Shown: positions 1-8,650, counted from the stretch's first letter. The stretch is 21,911 nt of DNA from Promethearchaeia archaeon (GCA_029856295.1 JAHQWS010000277.1:1-21911), one strand, 5' to 3'. The notes: generated by a model from the letters alone, not told the origin. Made by a program: numbers and translations.

Positions 1-1656
1 ATAATAAAGAGAATATTATCATCAAATAAGTCTGAAGAACAAAAAATCTTGGCGATAAATAATATTCATGGTTATGATATTAATCCATTTTCGATTTCCA
101 TAACTAAAATAAATTTTTTAATTTTATTGAATGGATTATCTTCAAAAGTTCAAATAAATCTATTCGTTGTTGATTCATTGTTCCCTCAACAATATTATCA
201 TAAAAAAAAAAATCTTCTTGAAAAATTCTTTAATTCATTTGATTTGATTATCGGAAATCCTCCTTGGTTCACTTTTAGGGATATAGAGTCAATAGGATAT
301 CAAAATCAAATAAAATCTTTAGCAGAAAATTTAGGTATAAAACCTTTGCCCAAAAATATTCTGAACATTGAAATTTCTGCGTTATTTTTTTATCAAGCAA
401 AAGAAATTTATTTAAAGAATAATGGTAAAATTTTCTTTGTTATAACAAAAGGAGTGATAACAGGTTCCCATGCGTCCCGTTTCCGCAATTTTCAAGGTTT
501 TAAAAATGTCAAAATATGGAGCTTTGAAAATCGATTAGAAAAGATTTTTAACATTGATTTTATCTGCTTATTTGCTCAAAAATCAGAAAATAAATCAGAT
601 TTATTCAATAAAGAAATCATAGAGTATCATTTAAACTTAAAAAGCGAAGCTAATCATATTGATTATTTTGATCAATTAGAATTGAAAATAGAGAATAAAG
701 ATGTTTTGGTACCTTACTTTATTGAGAAAAGAGGGAATAAGACCTATACAAAAAAGCTCATTTCACAAAAATTAAATAAAGAGCTCCTACCCTATGGAGA
801 AAGTTTTTATAAAACGTTATTTCATAAGGGAGCAGATTTAAATCCAAGAAATCTAATATTCGTGAACTATGAAGAACTGAAAGATACTCTAATTAAAATA
901 AATCCAGATAATAGAATATTCAAGAGAGCAAAACTTCCATGGAATGTTAAAGAATTCAATGATGAAATTATAGAAAAAAAATATATCTTCAAAGTCATTA
1001 AAAGCACGGAGTTAATTAAATTTCATGTGTTTGATAATTATAATGTTTTTTTACCCATTTCTAAGAAAGATCTAAGTTTTAATTACAATAGATTAACTGA
1101 AAATGCTAAACATTTCTATAATAAAATCAATCAAATTTATTTAAAAAACAAAAAAGCCACTACTAAACATTCATCTCTTATGGAAAATCTCAATAGATGG
1201 TCAAAGTTAATAAATGCGCGCCAACAGTCTAAAATAAAGGCAGTCTATAATAACTCAGGTTCTGTATTAAATTCCGCAGTTGTAATAGGGGAATTTTTAA
1301 TAACCGGTGATTTATCTTTCTATCATACAGATAGCCTTGATGAAGCCTATTACTTATCATCAATATTAAATTCAAATTTAATGTCGAAGCAGGTTAAAAT
1401 AAGAAAAAGCTCCAGGCATATTTTTAAAATTCCTTTTGAGATTCCAATTAAAAAATTTAATGCAAATAATCGAAATCATAAATTATTGGCAAAAATTGGA
1501 GGGGAATGTCATAATATTGCAGAAAAAACAACGAAAGAGTTGATGATAAAGGATCCTCATAATCTTTCAAAAATTAAACTTCAAAAAATTCTAAACAAAA
1601 GGTTAAACCCTCTTTTAAAACAAATAGATGAGACTTTGAAATTCGAGTTCAACTAA
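1..1656 (+). CDS. N6-adenine DNA methyltransferase, C-terminal part (5' truncated by window edge)
   Basis: The frame is open from base 1, so the N-terminus lies outside the window; 551 residues are visible. Residues 22-40 carry an HGYDINP stretch like the acidic cofactor-binding loop of amino-methyltransferases. The catalytic motif IV appears as IGNPPWF (bases 253-270), which places the target adenine for methyl transfer from S-adenosylmethionine. The long remainder resembles the target-recognition part of Eco57I/TaqI-type enzymes, with an SRHIFKIPFEIP stretch near the end. No nuclease motif is visible in the part seen. The next gene starts 109 bases later, so co-transcription is uncertain. 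The family call is firm from the NPPW motif. Whether it is an orphan methylase or part of a restriction or phage-defence system depends on the missing left flank. Confidence 0.85.
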   Translation: MIKRILSSNKSEEQKILAINNIHGYDINPFSISITKINFLILLNGLSSKVQINLFVVDSLFPQQYYHKKKNLLEKFFNSFDLIIGNPPWFTFRDIESIGYQNQIKSLAENLGIKPLPKNILNIEISALFFYQAKEIYLKNNGKIFFVITKGVITGSHASRFRNFQGFKNVKIWSFENRLEKIFNIDFICLFAQKSENKSDLFNKEIIEYHLNLKSEANHIDYFDQLELKIENKDVLVPYFIEKRGNKTYTKKLISQKLNKELLPYGESFYKTLFHKGADLNPRNLIFVNYEELKDTLIKINPDNRIFKRAKLPWNVKEFNDEIIEKKYIFKVIKSTELIKFHVFDNYNVFLPISKKDLSFNYNRLTENAKHFYNKINQIYLKNKKATTKHSSLMENLNRWSKLINARQQSKIKAVYNNSGSVLNSAVVIGEFLITGDLSFYHTDSLDEAYYLSSILNSNLMSKQVKIRKSSRHIFKIPFEIPIKKFNANNRNHKLLAKIGGECHNIAEKTTKELMIKDPHNLSKIKLQKILNKRLNPLLKQIDETLKFEFN

Positions 1657-1765
1657 ATAATATTTCAAGGATGCTTTTGTCAAGATAAACCAGAAAAACA
1701 CCAAAATTAATAAAATTAAATTATTATTAATTAAATGAATACTCATCAAAACAGGGAATCTACTA

Positions 1766-2287
1766 ATGCAAAAATATTTTCTTTTTAAAATTCTTATTGG
1801 TGGAGATGGTAGCGTAGGAAAAACAACGCTATTGCGCAGATTCGTAGATGACATGTTTGATGACAGTACAATTATGACAGTAGGTGTTGATTTTTTTATA
1901 AAACAAATGAATTTAGATGGCGTGACATGTGCACTTCAACTCTGGGATTTAGGTGGACAAGAGCAATTTAGGCATCTTATGTCTAGTTACGTTATGGGAG
2001 CGAGGGGAGCATTGCTTTTAATAGATTTGACCCGAATGCCGGAAATAAGTGAGATCTTAGAGTGGGTAAATATAGTTAGAATGCACGATATCGATCTTCC
2101 GATTATTCTTGTAGGAACCAAATTAGATCTCGAGGAATTCATAGCAATTGATGATGAAACTGCCTTAAATATCAAGGATACGTTTAATATGATCGATTAT
2201 GTGAAAACTTCCTCTAAAACTGGTCATAACGTTGAGAAAGTATTTGAGATGATGGCTGAGAGACTAATGAATATTAAAAAGGAGTAA
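1766..2287 (+). CDS. Ras/Rab-like small GTPase
   Basis: A 173-residue single-domain GTPase with all G-box regions in order. The P-loop is GDGSVGKT (13-20) and the switch I threonine lies in TVGVDF (38-43). Switch II is WDLGGQEQF (60-68), keeping the catalytic Gln65. G4 is TKLD (118-121) with Thr in place of the usual Asn, and G5 is SSK (149-151). These residues bind Mg-GTP and hydrolyse it, as in eukaryotic Ras/Rab switches. There is no C-terminal cysteine, so prenylation is not expected. The ATG at 1766 has an AGGGA ribosome site about 9 bases upstream. It is less like the tandem pair at 13-14.3 kb than those are like each other. Partner and pathway cannot be read from context. Confidence 0.93.
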   Translation: MQKYFLFKILIGGDGSVGKTTLLRRFVDDMFDDSTIMTVGVDFFIKQMNLDGVTCALQLWDLGGQEQFRHLMSSYVMGARGALLLIDLTRMPEISEILEWVNIVRMHDIDLPIILVGTKLDLEEFIAIDDETALNIKDTFNMIDYVKTSSKTGHNVEKVFEMMAERLMNIKKE

Positions 2288-2391
2288 AATTTTCTTTGTT
2301 TAAAATTTATTCTATGATATAAAATAATAATAATTAATTTTTTAAATCCATTAAATTTAAATATACAAAAAAAAACTCAAAATTCCACACT

Positions 2392-3201
2392 ATGGGAGAC
2401 GAAATAGTTATACTTGGTTCTGGCGGGGGAAGACATCATATCAGAACTCAACATAGAGCTACAGGAGGTATATTATACAAATTTAACGGAATTCAAGCTC
2501 ATATTGACCCTGGTCCAGGTGCAACTGTGCGAATAAATCAGTACAATGAAGACCCCGGTAAAACAGAATTATTTATTGTGACTCATGTACATCTTGATCA
2601 TTTTAATGACATTAGCGCGATTATTGAATCTTCCCGGGAATCACTTCATGATAAAAATTATCATTATTTCAAAAAAGGGGTATTAATTATCACTCAAGAT
2701 AGTCTTCAATATATTTCAGATTATCATTTAAATATGCTTAATAAAGTTATTCCATTTAAAGCAGGAGATAGATTCAATTATAATGGGGCGGAAATAATTG
2801 GCACTAAAGTAGTTCATTCTCCCAATATAGAGGGATTTGGCATCAGATTCAATTTAAGAGATTATTCTATTGGATTTACAAGCGATACGATGGTATTTGA
2901 TGGTTTTTCAGAACAATTTTCTGGCGTAAATATTTTAATTTTAAATCTTTTAAGACCTGATTCTGTAACATGTCGAAGACATCTATGTACAGATGAAGTC
3001 ATTCCTTATTTAAACAAAATAGAACCACCTCTTGATGGACTGATAATTACTCATTTTGGTTCATTCATGGATGGACCACGTTCTGAAAGAAATCATGTCC
3101 CTAGCCAAGTTAAAAAGCTAAAAGAACAAACTAATATAAGAAATATCATCGCCGCTGAGGATGGATTAAAGATTAAGATTTCTGATTTAGTAAATATGTA
3201 A
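2392..3201 (+). CDS. Metallo-beta-lactamase-fold hydrolase
   Basis: A 269-residue MBL-fold protein. The metal-binding signature HVHLDH is at 65-70. Further ligand candidates are His142 (VVHSPN), Asp165 (SDTM) and His221 (THFGSF), giving the full two-metal set expected for an active hydrolase. The N-terminal GSGGGRHHIRTQHRATGGI stretch and the overall arrangement resemble RNase Z or phosphodiesterase-type archaeal MBL proteins more than beta-lactamases, but the substrate cannot be read from sequence. A TATA-like AT-rich element (about 2353-2365) lies only some 30 bases before the ATG and no Shine-Dalgarno motif is visible, so the message may be leaderless. The gene converges with the FAD oxidoreductase across a 366-base gap. 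Confidence 0.88.
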   Translation: MGDEIVILGSGGGRHHIRTQHRATGGILYKFNGIQAHIDPGPGATVRINQYNEDPGKTELFIVTHVHLDHFNDISAIIESSRESLHDKNYHYFKKGVLIITQDSLQYISDYHLNMLNKVIPFKAGDRFNYNGAEIIGTKVVHSPNIEGFGIRFNLRDYSIGFTSDTMVFDGFSEQFSGVNILILNLLRPDSVTCRRHLCTDEVIPYLNKIEPPLDGLIITHFGSFMDGPRSERNHVPSQVKKLKEQTNIRNIIAAEDGLKIKISDLVNM

Positions 3202-3366
3202 AATCTTATTTTAAAACTTTCTAATTTCTAAATCATAATTTTCTTATAAAATCGTCTTTAAGATATATCCCAGACTTTTCAATGAGGAAATTAGATGATT
3301 TCTTGCTCTTGTTGGTCCTACAAATGTGAGTACTATAAGAACATAAAATGAAATAATAATTACATC

Positions 3367-3377
3367 TTTTTATATTA
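3367..3377 (+). promoter_or_regulatory. TATA-like box ahead of the structured RNA candidate
   Basis: The sequence tttttatatta is centred about 27 bases before base 3399, where the outer stem of the folded region begins. This is the usual spacing between an archaeal TATA box and a transcription start. It is seen directly, but such boxes are frequent in AT-rich DNA. Confidence 0.35.
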
Positions 3378-3398
3378 GAATTCTTATATGTTATCAAG

Positions 3399-3513
3399 GA
3401 AGGGAAATAAAACGTAATCTAGCAAAACATTGGATTTCGCCCTCAATTAAACTCTTTGGAGTTTAATTCTCTCCCTTATTTTTTACATAAAGCTGAGGTT
3501 ACGTTAGCCCTTC
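3399..3513 (+). ncRNA. Candidate structured non-coding RNA
   Basis: The gap between two convergent genes contains nested complementary segments. The outer stem gaaggg (3399-3404) pairs with cccttc (3508-3513). A second stem of about 13 pairs joins aacgtaatctagc (3411-3423) to 3492-3505, with one bulged base and one G-U pair. Inside is a perfect 10-bp hairpin (3445-3454 with 3459-3468) around a tttg loop. A TATA-like box precedes the outer stem by about 27 bases, and a T/C-rich tail (attttcttctct) follows it. The fold is far larger than an archaeal terminator needs. I do not recognise an RNA family: it lacks SRP RNA, tRNA or clear C/D-box features. The strand is tentative, chosen from the TATA box and T-rich end. 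Confidence 0.45.
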
Positions 3514-3567
3514 ATTTTCTTCTCTAAAATAAAATGATGATTAATGAGAGGCTGATTATATGCATTA

Positions 3568-4983
3568 TTATTTACAATTTATTTTATTTATTATTCCATG
3601 GGCAGCAATAATCCCAGTAACAGCAGCTCCAATAATACCTCGTGATTCTCCAGCTCCATCACCAGCAAAAAATATGTTTTTGAGTTTGTTAGATTCTAAA
3701 AACGAGTTTGTATCTACTCTTTTTGCACTGCGTTTAAATTCAGGGGCATATAATAAGGTGCTATTATTACTTACTCCAGGAATTACCTTTTCAAGAATCT
3801 CTAAACCCTCTATAATATCTTTCACGAATCGATAAGGATATGCCATAGCAATATCTCCTGGAGTGGCATCTTTTAAAGTAGGTTGTACGGGATTACGATC
3901 AATTAAAGATTTTCTTGAACGATGTCCTCTTCGTAAATCTCCTAGCGTTTGTATTAAAGGTTTATATCCTCCGAGAATTGATGTTTGTTTTGAAATTGAT
4001 TTTCCATATTCTGTAGTATCTTGGAGCGGGGATGTGAGCTGTTGTCGGATGAGAAATGCAAAATTACTATTCTCTGATTTCCCTTCAGTTGTAAGCTGAT
4101 GACCATTTACTCCTGCTATTTTTTCATCATAAGTTTCTTTTATCACATAACCTTTATGATTAACACAAAAAGTTCGGATAAAATCGTTATAGGTATGAGA
4201 TAAAATATGAAATTTTGGATCTCTTTGAATATGACACACATCCTCCATAATAATCGCCGGTACCTCCACTCTCACGCCAATGTCAAGTGGTTCATAAAAA
4301 GTTTTAATCCCTAGTTTAACACATTGTTGAGCAAGCCAAACCATACCCCAACGACCTGGAGCTATAAGCAGATAATCAAAATTTTCTTTCTTTTCACCAT
4401 CAAAATAAAGATTTCTCTGATCATCGAACTTAGTTACCTTTGTATTAGGTATGATTTCAATGTTATAATTCGATTCAAGAAACTTTTGAATTGATGTAAT
4501 CACTTCCGTTGTTTTTTGAGATCCCAGAAGTCTTTGTTTAACTGGAACAAATCTAATATCTACCGAGGCACATTTACGCCTTAATTCCCTTAATTTTTCT
4601 TTTTTAGCTTTTTCAAAAGGGTCAAAAATCTTATTTGGAGCTCCATTTTGAACAAAAAAATCGTCTATTTGTTGTATTATCTCATCTGCATTAAGATTTG
4701 CATCATGACATAATTCTCCAAGGTGGCCGCCAATATTTTTATTTAAATTTAATATTCCTGAAGAAAAACACCCTGCTCCACCAACGCCGCTCATAATCCT
4801 ACATGGATCACATAACGCACAAGCAAGTTCTTCTTCTTTTATAGGGCAATGTCTTTTATCTATTTCAGGTCCTTGTTCAAAAATGGAAATTTGGGCATTT
4901 CTTAAAACTAATTTTCCAAGTTCATTTGCGGCAAATAAGCCTGCAGAACCTGCACCTATAATCCCTATTTTAATAATCGTCAT
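3568..4983 (-). CDS. FAD-dependent oxidoreductase (COG2509-like)
   Basis: A 471-residue flavoprotein. The N-terminal Rossmann motif GAGSAG (10-15) and acidic Glu36 at the end of the second strand bind FAD, and a C-terminal FFAGDGAGESRGI stretch closes the FAD site. After the first Rossmann unit comes a cysteine-rich loop with Cys46, Cys55, Cys58 and Cys61, then a glycine-rich MSGVGGAGCFSSG segment. This order matches the uncharacterised FAD-dependent dehydrogenase family COG2509. The reaction and electron partner are unknown. The four cysteines could hold a metal or iron-sulfur centre, but that is a guess. The ATG start is at 4983. It is transcribed alone, convergent with the MBL hydrolase. 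Confidence 0.85.
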   Translation of the reverse strand: MTIIKIGIIGAGSAGLFAANELGKLVLRNAQISIFEQGPEIDKRHCPIKEEELACALCDPCRIMSGVGGAGCFSSGILNLNKNIGGHLGELCHDANLNADEIIQQIDDFFVQNGAPNKIFDPFEKAKKEKLRELRRKCASVDIRFVPVKQRLLGSQKTTEVITSIQKFLESNYNIEIIPNTKVTKFDDQRNLYFDGEKKENFDYLLIAPGRWGMVWLAQQCVKLGIKTFYEPLDIGVRVEVPAIIMEDVCHIQRDPKFHILSHTYNDFIRTFCVNHKGYVIKETYDEKIAGVNGHQLTTEGKSENSNFAFLIRQQLTSPLQDTTEYGKSISKQTSILGGYKPLIQTLGDLRRGHRSRKSLIDRNPVQPTLKDATPGDIAMAYPYRFVKDIIEGLEILEKVIPGVSNNSTLLYAPEFKRSAKRVDTNSFLESNKLKNIFFAGDGAGESRGIIGAAVTGIIAAHGIINKINCK

Positions 4984-5134
4984 TTCTATACTAGTTATAT
5001 AAACTTAAAAAAAATATATTTATCGCTTAAATATTCAATAACAACCGATTCAATATAATACTGAGTTAAATAAATATGGTTGGTTAAAAGATTGTTTATA
5101 AATTTATGAAAGAGAAAACCAAAATGAAAAAAAT

Positions 5135-5296
5135 TTAATCTTCTTTATCGGATTTGCTTTTAGCAATACTGAACTCAAAGATTTTATCGTTTGGCGGCTT
5201 TAGATTTTTGATTTCCTTTTCCTCTGTTCCAATTATGGTAGGGTGGGGCTTTTCGGATGAAGACTTTTCCTTTTTATCGCCCAAATTAATCCCCAA
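5135..5296 (-). CDS. Possible small charged protein (53 aa)
   Basis: A short minus-strand frame reading GINLGDKKEKSSSEKPHP from the start and ending IAKSKSDKED. It is lysine/glutamate-rich with a plausible composition, unlike the AT-random translation upstream of it. No ATG exists; the best start is TTG at 5296 (or TTG at 5284). A TATA-like tttatattat sits roughly 21 bases before the TTG, compatible with a leaderless message. No family is recognised and no transmembrane segment is seen. It could be a chance open frame in the 507-base gap between the FAD oxidoreductase and the ubiquitin operon. Confidence 0.4.
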   Translation of the reverse strand: MGINLGDKKEKSSSEKPHPTIIGTEEKEIKNLKPPNDKIFEFSIAKSKSDKED

Positions 5297-5490
<194 letters not shown>

Positions 5491-6396
5491 ATGGCACCTG
5501 GAGGAGTCCTCTGCTACAGCAAGAATTTCATCAGCGATATTCAAAAAGATGACAATTTAATTGAAGAAGATTTAGTAGGTGGTTTTCTCAATGCAATAAG
5601 TAGTTTTGCAAAAGAGATACAAGGTGGTGAAATAGACTCACTAAATTTTAGAAATTTCAATTTCATTTATTCATATGATGACGAATTTGGTTGCATGTTT
5701 GTATTAGTTATAGATATAGGTGATTCAGAAGAGGAGGCTAGAATCAAACTTGAACTTATGAAAAATGAGTTCATGGAAAGATACAGAGAACATATAAAAA
5801 AATTTAGCGGATTTGTCTCAGTCTTTGATGAATTTGATGATTTTGTAGAGGAAAATATATTTATACCCCCAAAAGTATTATTGGTCGGTGAACCAGGAGT
5901 AGGAAAAACAACCATTATGAACTTATTTCCGGGAGAAACTATATTAGAATTGGATGAGGATCTTAACGAAATTATTCAAAAACTGATAGATGCTCCCGAT
6001 TTGAGAAACATTAAAAAAATAACATTAAGAGAGATGGATTTAACAGAGTTAGTTGATAAGTCTAAACTTTACCGACCGTTATTAAATTCCGTGGATGCAA
6101 TTTGTATAGTATCTAACTCGGCAGCAAGCAATCTATCCAGAACAAAAAACCTATTTTCCCGATTAAAACCGTTGGTTAAAAATACTGATTTTTATATAAT
6201 CGCAAATTTTCAAGATTTAAAAGAATACGCTTTCGAACCAAACAAAATCGAAGAACTGTTTGAGGGCATAATAACATACGGATATTCTGCGACTGAAAAC
6301 GATGCAAAGGAAAAATTTATTTCTTTATTGACAGGGATCTTAAAAAAGTCTGTAGTCGAAAAGATCGAAATGAAGCAAATGAATCCATCATCTTGA
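5491..6396 (+). CDS. Longin-like domain fused to a P-loop GTPase-like domain
   Basis: A 301-residue, apparently two-domain protein. Residues 1-120 look like an Asgard longin/roadblock-type fold. They show an APGGVLCYSKNF start, a helix with GGFLNAISSFAKEI, then a YDDEFGCMFVLVID strand and a following amphipathic helix. Residues 128-290 form a P-loop domain with GEPGVGKT (133-140). The later boxes are weak: a NFQD stretch may replace the NKxD guanine motif, and SAT near the end may be G5, so nucleotide specificity is uncertain. Longin domains in eukaryotes act in SNARE and trafficking complexes and in GTPase regulation. I prefer ATG 5491 over TTG 5485, though neither has an ideal ribosome site. 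It leads a same-strand run with JAMM, E1 and E2, starting 58 bases before the JAMM gene. Confidence 0.75.
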   Translation: MAPGGVLCYSKNFISDIQKDDNLIEEDLVGGFLNAISSFAKEIQGGEIDSLNFRNFNFIYSYDDEFGCMFVLVIDIGDSEEEARIKLELMKNEFMERYREHIKKFSGFVSVFDEFDDFVEENIFIPPKVLLVGEPGVGKTTIMNLFPGETILELDEDLNEIIQKLIDAPDLRNIKKITLREMDLTELVDKSKLYRPLLNSVDAICIVSNSAASNLSRTKNLFSRLKPLVKNTDFYIIANFQDLKEYAFEPNKIEELFEGIITYGYSATENDAKEKFISLLTGILKKSVVEKIEMKQMNPSS

Positions 6397-6454
6397 TGAG
6401 GACTTAATGTATTTTGAAATTTAATTAAAAATTTTAACATTATTAAGTATAATC

Positions 6455-6943
6455 ATGAGTATTCCAGATAATTACGTATTCCCCGTTTATATTCACAAAA
6501 CAATATTAGACGAAATTAAAAAAGTTTGCAAAAAAGCTAAATTAGAAATATTTGGATATTTAATAGGAAATATCTATAAGTGGAATGAAAAGAATTACAT
6601 TGTTATTGAGGACCAGCTCTTTCTCATTGGGGCAGTCCATCGTGATAAATATTCAACATCCCAAATAGAAGGCACTGCGGGGAAATACGAGAAAAAATTT
6701 CAAAAATTAAAACGTAAAAAAAATAATGAAGAACTGAGAATTGTTGGATGGTGGCATTCTCATCCCGGTTTTGGTTGTTTCCTTTCAAGAACAGATCTTC
6801 ACACTCAAGAATTTTTCTTTCCTGAATCTTTTCAAGTAGCTTTAGTAGTGGATCCGATTAAGGATGAGCTAGAATTTTTCACTTTAAATGCTAATAGTAA
6901 GGAAAAATATAAGAATTTAAGTTATGCCGTAATTCAACCATAA
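6455..6943 (+). CDS. JAMM/MPN+ metalloprotease, Rpn11-like deubiquitinase
   Basis: A 162-residue, single-domain JAMM protease. The catalytic glutamate is Glu31 in EIFGYLIG. The zinc ligands are His101, His103 and Asp114 in a canonical HSHPGFGCFLSRTD motif, with Ser111 in place. All catalytic residues are present, so it should be an active zinc isopeptidase cutting ubiquitin from targets, like proteasomal Rpn11 and its archaeal relatives. The length fits a bare MPN+ core without a partner domain. It lies 55 bases before the E1 gene on the same strand. Because the ubiquitin encoded nearby already ends in Gly-Gly, its job is likely deconjugation rather than precursor processing. Confidence 0.93.
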   Translation: MSIPDNYVFPVYIHKTILDEIKKVCKKAKLEIFGYLIGNIYKWNEKNYIVIEDQLFLIGAVHRDKYSTSQIEGTAGKYEKKFQKLKRKKNNEELRIVGWWHSHPGFGCFLSRTDLHTQEFFFPESFQVALVVDPIKDELEFFTLNANSKEKYKNLSYAVIQP

Positions 6944-6998
6944 TATTAATATTTGAATTCAAAATACCGTTTAGTTAAGAACGTATTTTAACCTGAAC

Positions 6999-7871
6999 AT
7001 GTCAGAAAATAATGATAAGTCCAATTATAAAGTACTGGCTAAAGCTTCAATCGATACTGATAAATATGATCGACAAAAACGGATTTCAGGATGGGATCAA
7101 AGTAAAATTTCTAATACTACAGTAATGGTCATTGGTGCTGGAGCAACAGGCAATGAACTTATAAAAAATCTAGTGCTAACTGGCATTGGAAAACTGATTT
7201 TGATTGACTATGATACAATAAATTTATCCAACCTTAACCGATGTGTTTTATTTGATAAAAAAAGTGCTAAAAAACAAGAGTATAAAGTAGATGTGGTAAA
7301 AAGAGCGTGCAAAAATTTAGGAGACACAGAAATAATCCCATTAAAAGAAGACTTAAATGACATTGATAAAAATCTCTATAAAAAGTCAAATGTCATCTGT
7401 TCTTGTGTTGATAATATCGAAGCTCGACTGCAATTAAATAATTATGCCTATTATTATGGAGTTCCTTTCATTGATTCGGGAATAGATGAATTTTATGGCA
7501 CAGTTCAAGCGGTATATTCGGAGGTTAAAGATTCAGCGTGTATGCAATGTGGTGTTTCAGGTATGGATTTAGATCTAATGTGGAAAAAGTATTCCTGTAC
7601 AGGGCAAGAAATCGAATCCGCGAATGGGGAAACTATAGGGAAAATGGCCACTATTATCACTACTACTGCTATTATCAGTGGTATCCAATCTCAGCAGGTA
7701 ATAAAATTCTTATTAGGTTTAGATTCTTTTAAAAGAGAAGGAAAGTGGAACCCGTATATAGGGGATCCATTAATTGGCAAACAATTAAATTATAACGGAA
7801 TAACAAATTCATTTGAAATTATAACCAAGATGAAAAATGAAGAATGTTGGGTGTGTTCTTATAAAAAGTAA
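6999..7871 (+). CDS. E1-like ubiquitin-activating enzyme (ThiF/UBA family)
   Basis: A 290-residue ThiF-fold adenylating enzyme. The ATP-binding GAGATG is at 46-51, and Asp70/Asp72 with NLSNLNR (75-81) form the classical nucleotide and Mg site. A CVDN stretch (136-139) follows. Two CxxC pairs (Cys181/Cys184 and Cys283/Cys286) should bind structural zinc. Cys200, in the YSCTG motif, fits the catalytic cysteine that forms the ubiquitin thioester. No separate Cys-domain or ubiquitin-fold domain is present, so this is a minimal, probably homodimeric E1 like UBA5 or MoeB rather than UBA1. It activates the ubiquitin C-terminus and passes it to the E2 encoded 131 bases downstream. Confidence 0.93.
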   Translation: MSENNDKSNYKVLAKASIDTDKYDRQKRISGWDQSKISNTTVMVIGAGATGNELIKNLVLTGIGKLILIDYDTINLSNLNRCVLFDKKSAKKQEYKVDVVKRACKNLGDTEIIPLKEDLNDIDKNLYKKSNVICSCVDNIEARLQLNNYAYYYGVPFIDSGIDEFYGTVQAVYSEVKDSACMQCGVSGMDLDLMWKKYSCTGQEIESANGETIGKMATIITTTAIISGIQSQQVIKFLLGLDSFKREGKWNPYIGDPLIGKQLNYNGITNSFEIITKMKNEECWVCSYKK

Positions 7872-7990
7872 ACAATTTTTTTACAAAATAGACCAAAATT
7901 AAAAGTACATAAAGTTATTATATGCGAAAAAAATATATTTTTTAATATAAATTATCATTAATTAATAAAAAAATTGGGTTAAGTTTTAAA

Positions 7991-7995
7991 GAGGG
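7991..7995 (+). promoter_or_regulatory. Shine-Dalgarno site of the E2 gene
   Basis: GAGGG lies 7 bases before the ATG at 8003. It fixes the E2 start and is one of the clearer ribosome sites in the window. Confidence 0.6.
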
Positions 7996-8002
7996 TAATC
8001 TT

Positions 8003-8584
8003 ATGAGTCCAGAGCTACCTCAGGAAATATGGAAGGACAGACTCGAAAATGAGATTCGTGGGTTAAAGAATTTAGCTGTTATTGAAGAAGATTCAATTAT
8101 TAGGGAAGAAAACAGCATAGAGATAATGATAAATATTAAGTCTCTAGGTTTTGAATATGTTAAAGATAGCGAAGGTATAGATTTAGTTCCGAAATGGAAT
8201 CATCACATATTTTTGAAAATAAACAGAAATTTCCCCTATCCAGGCGGGATTGACTTCATGTGGTATTCTGATATATTTCATCCTAATATTCATCCTGTTG
8301 AGTTACCATCATCAGATAAACCAGGCACAGGATATATATGTTTAAATGTTTTAAAGAAATGGTCTCGATTATCAGATTTAGAAACAACAGTTAAAGCACT
8401 AAAATTATTAGTGGAAAATCCGAATCCTGATGATCCCCTAAATTATCCAATATGTGGAGAAGCTGCTGAATTTTTTAGACAAAATACTATGGATGAGCTC
8501 AGAATACAGTATAATATTAAAGAGGGAGAAGAAGAAAAAGAAGCTGCCGAAGAATCTGATGATATAATTATTATTGACGATTAA
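8003..8584 (+). CDS. E2 ubiquitin-conjugating enzyme with acidic C-terminal tail
   Basis: A 193-residue UBC-fold protein. The IFHPN segment holds the HPN motif (93-95). Catalytic Cys113 lies in GYICLNVLKKWS, and a PNPDDPLNYPI stretch (140-150) matches the conserved NPxDPL region of E2 enzymes. A second cysteine, Cys151, follows it. These features indicate an active E2 that takes ubiquitin from the E1 and gives it to lysines, with or without an E3. After the fold comes a tail (about 174-193) rich in Glu and Asp and ending in IIIIDD, recalling the acidic tail of yeast Cdc34. The gene ends 66 bases from the convergent ubiquitin gene. Confidence 0.95.
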   Translation: MSPELPQEIWKDRLENEIRGLKNLAVIEEDSIIREENSIEIMINIKSLGFEYVKDSEGIDLVPKWNHHIFLKINRNFPYPGGIDFMWYSDIFHPNIHPVELPSSDKPGTGYICLNVLKKWSRLSDLETTVKALKLLVENPNPDDPLNYPICGEAAEFFRQNTMDELRIQYNIKEGEEEKEAAEESDDIIIIDD

Positions 8585-8650
8585 AATAGTATTTTTTTAA
8601 TCTAATCTTACTTAAAATATTATAAAATAAAGGAAAAAAAGTGGATAATG

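Noticed and set aside
3244..3369. Minus-strand open frame reading VGPTRARNHLISSLKSLG before its stop
   Set aside because: The translation looks protein-like, but the frame has no ATG, GTG or TTG near its 5' end and is short. At most it is a gene remnant.
3533..3556. C/D-box-like motifs: atgatga followed by ctga 11 bases later
   Set aside because: Only one C-like and one D-like box are present, with no matching C'/D' pair or terminal stem, so a guide RNA is not supported.
3560..3835. Plus-strand open frame of 91 codons
   Set aside because: It lies almost wholly antisense to the 3' end of the FAD oxidoreductase gene and matches no family.
7927..7943. Palindrome of A and T upstream of the E2 gene
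   Set aside because: It is low-complexity A/T sequence expected often in DNA of this composition; probably promoter background.
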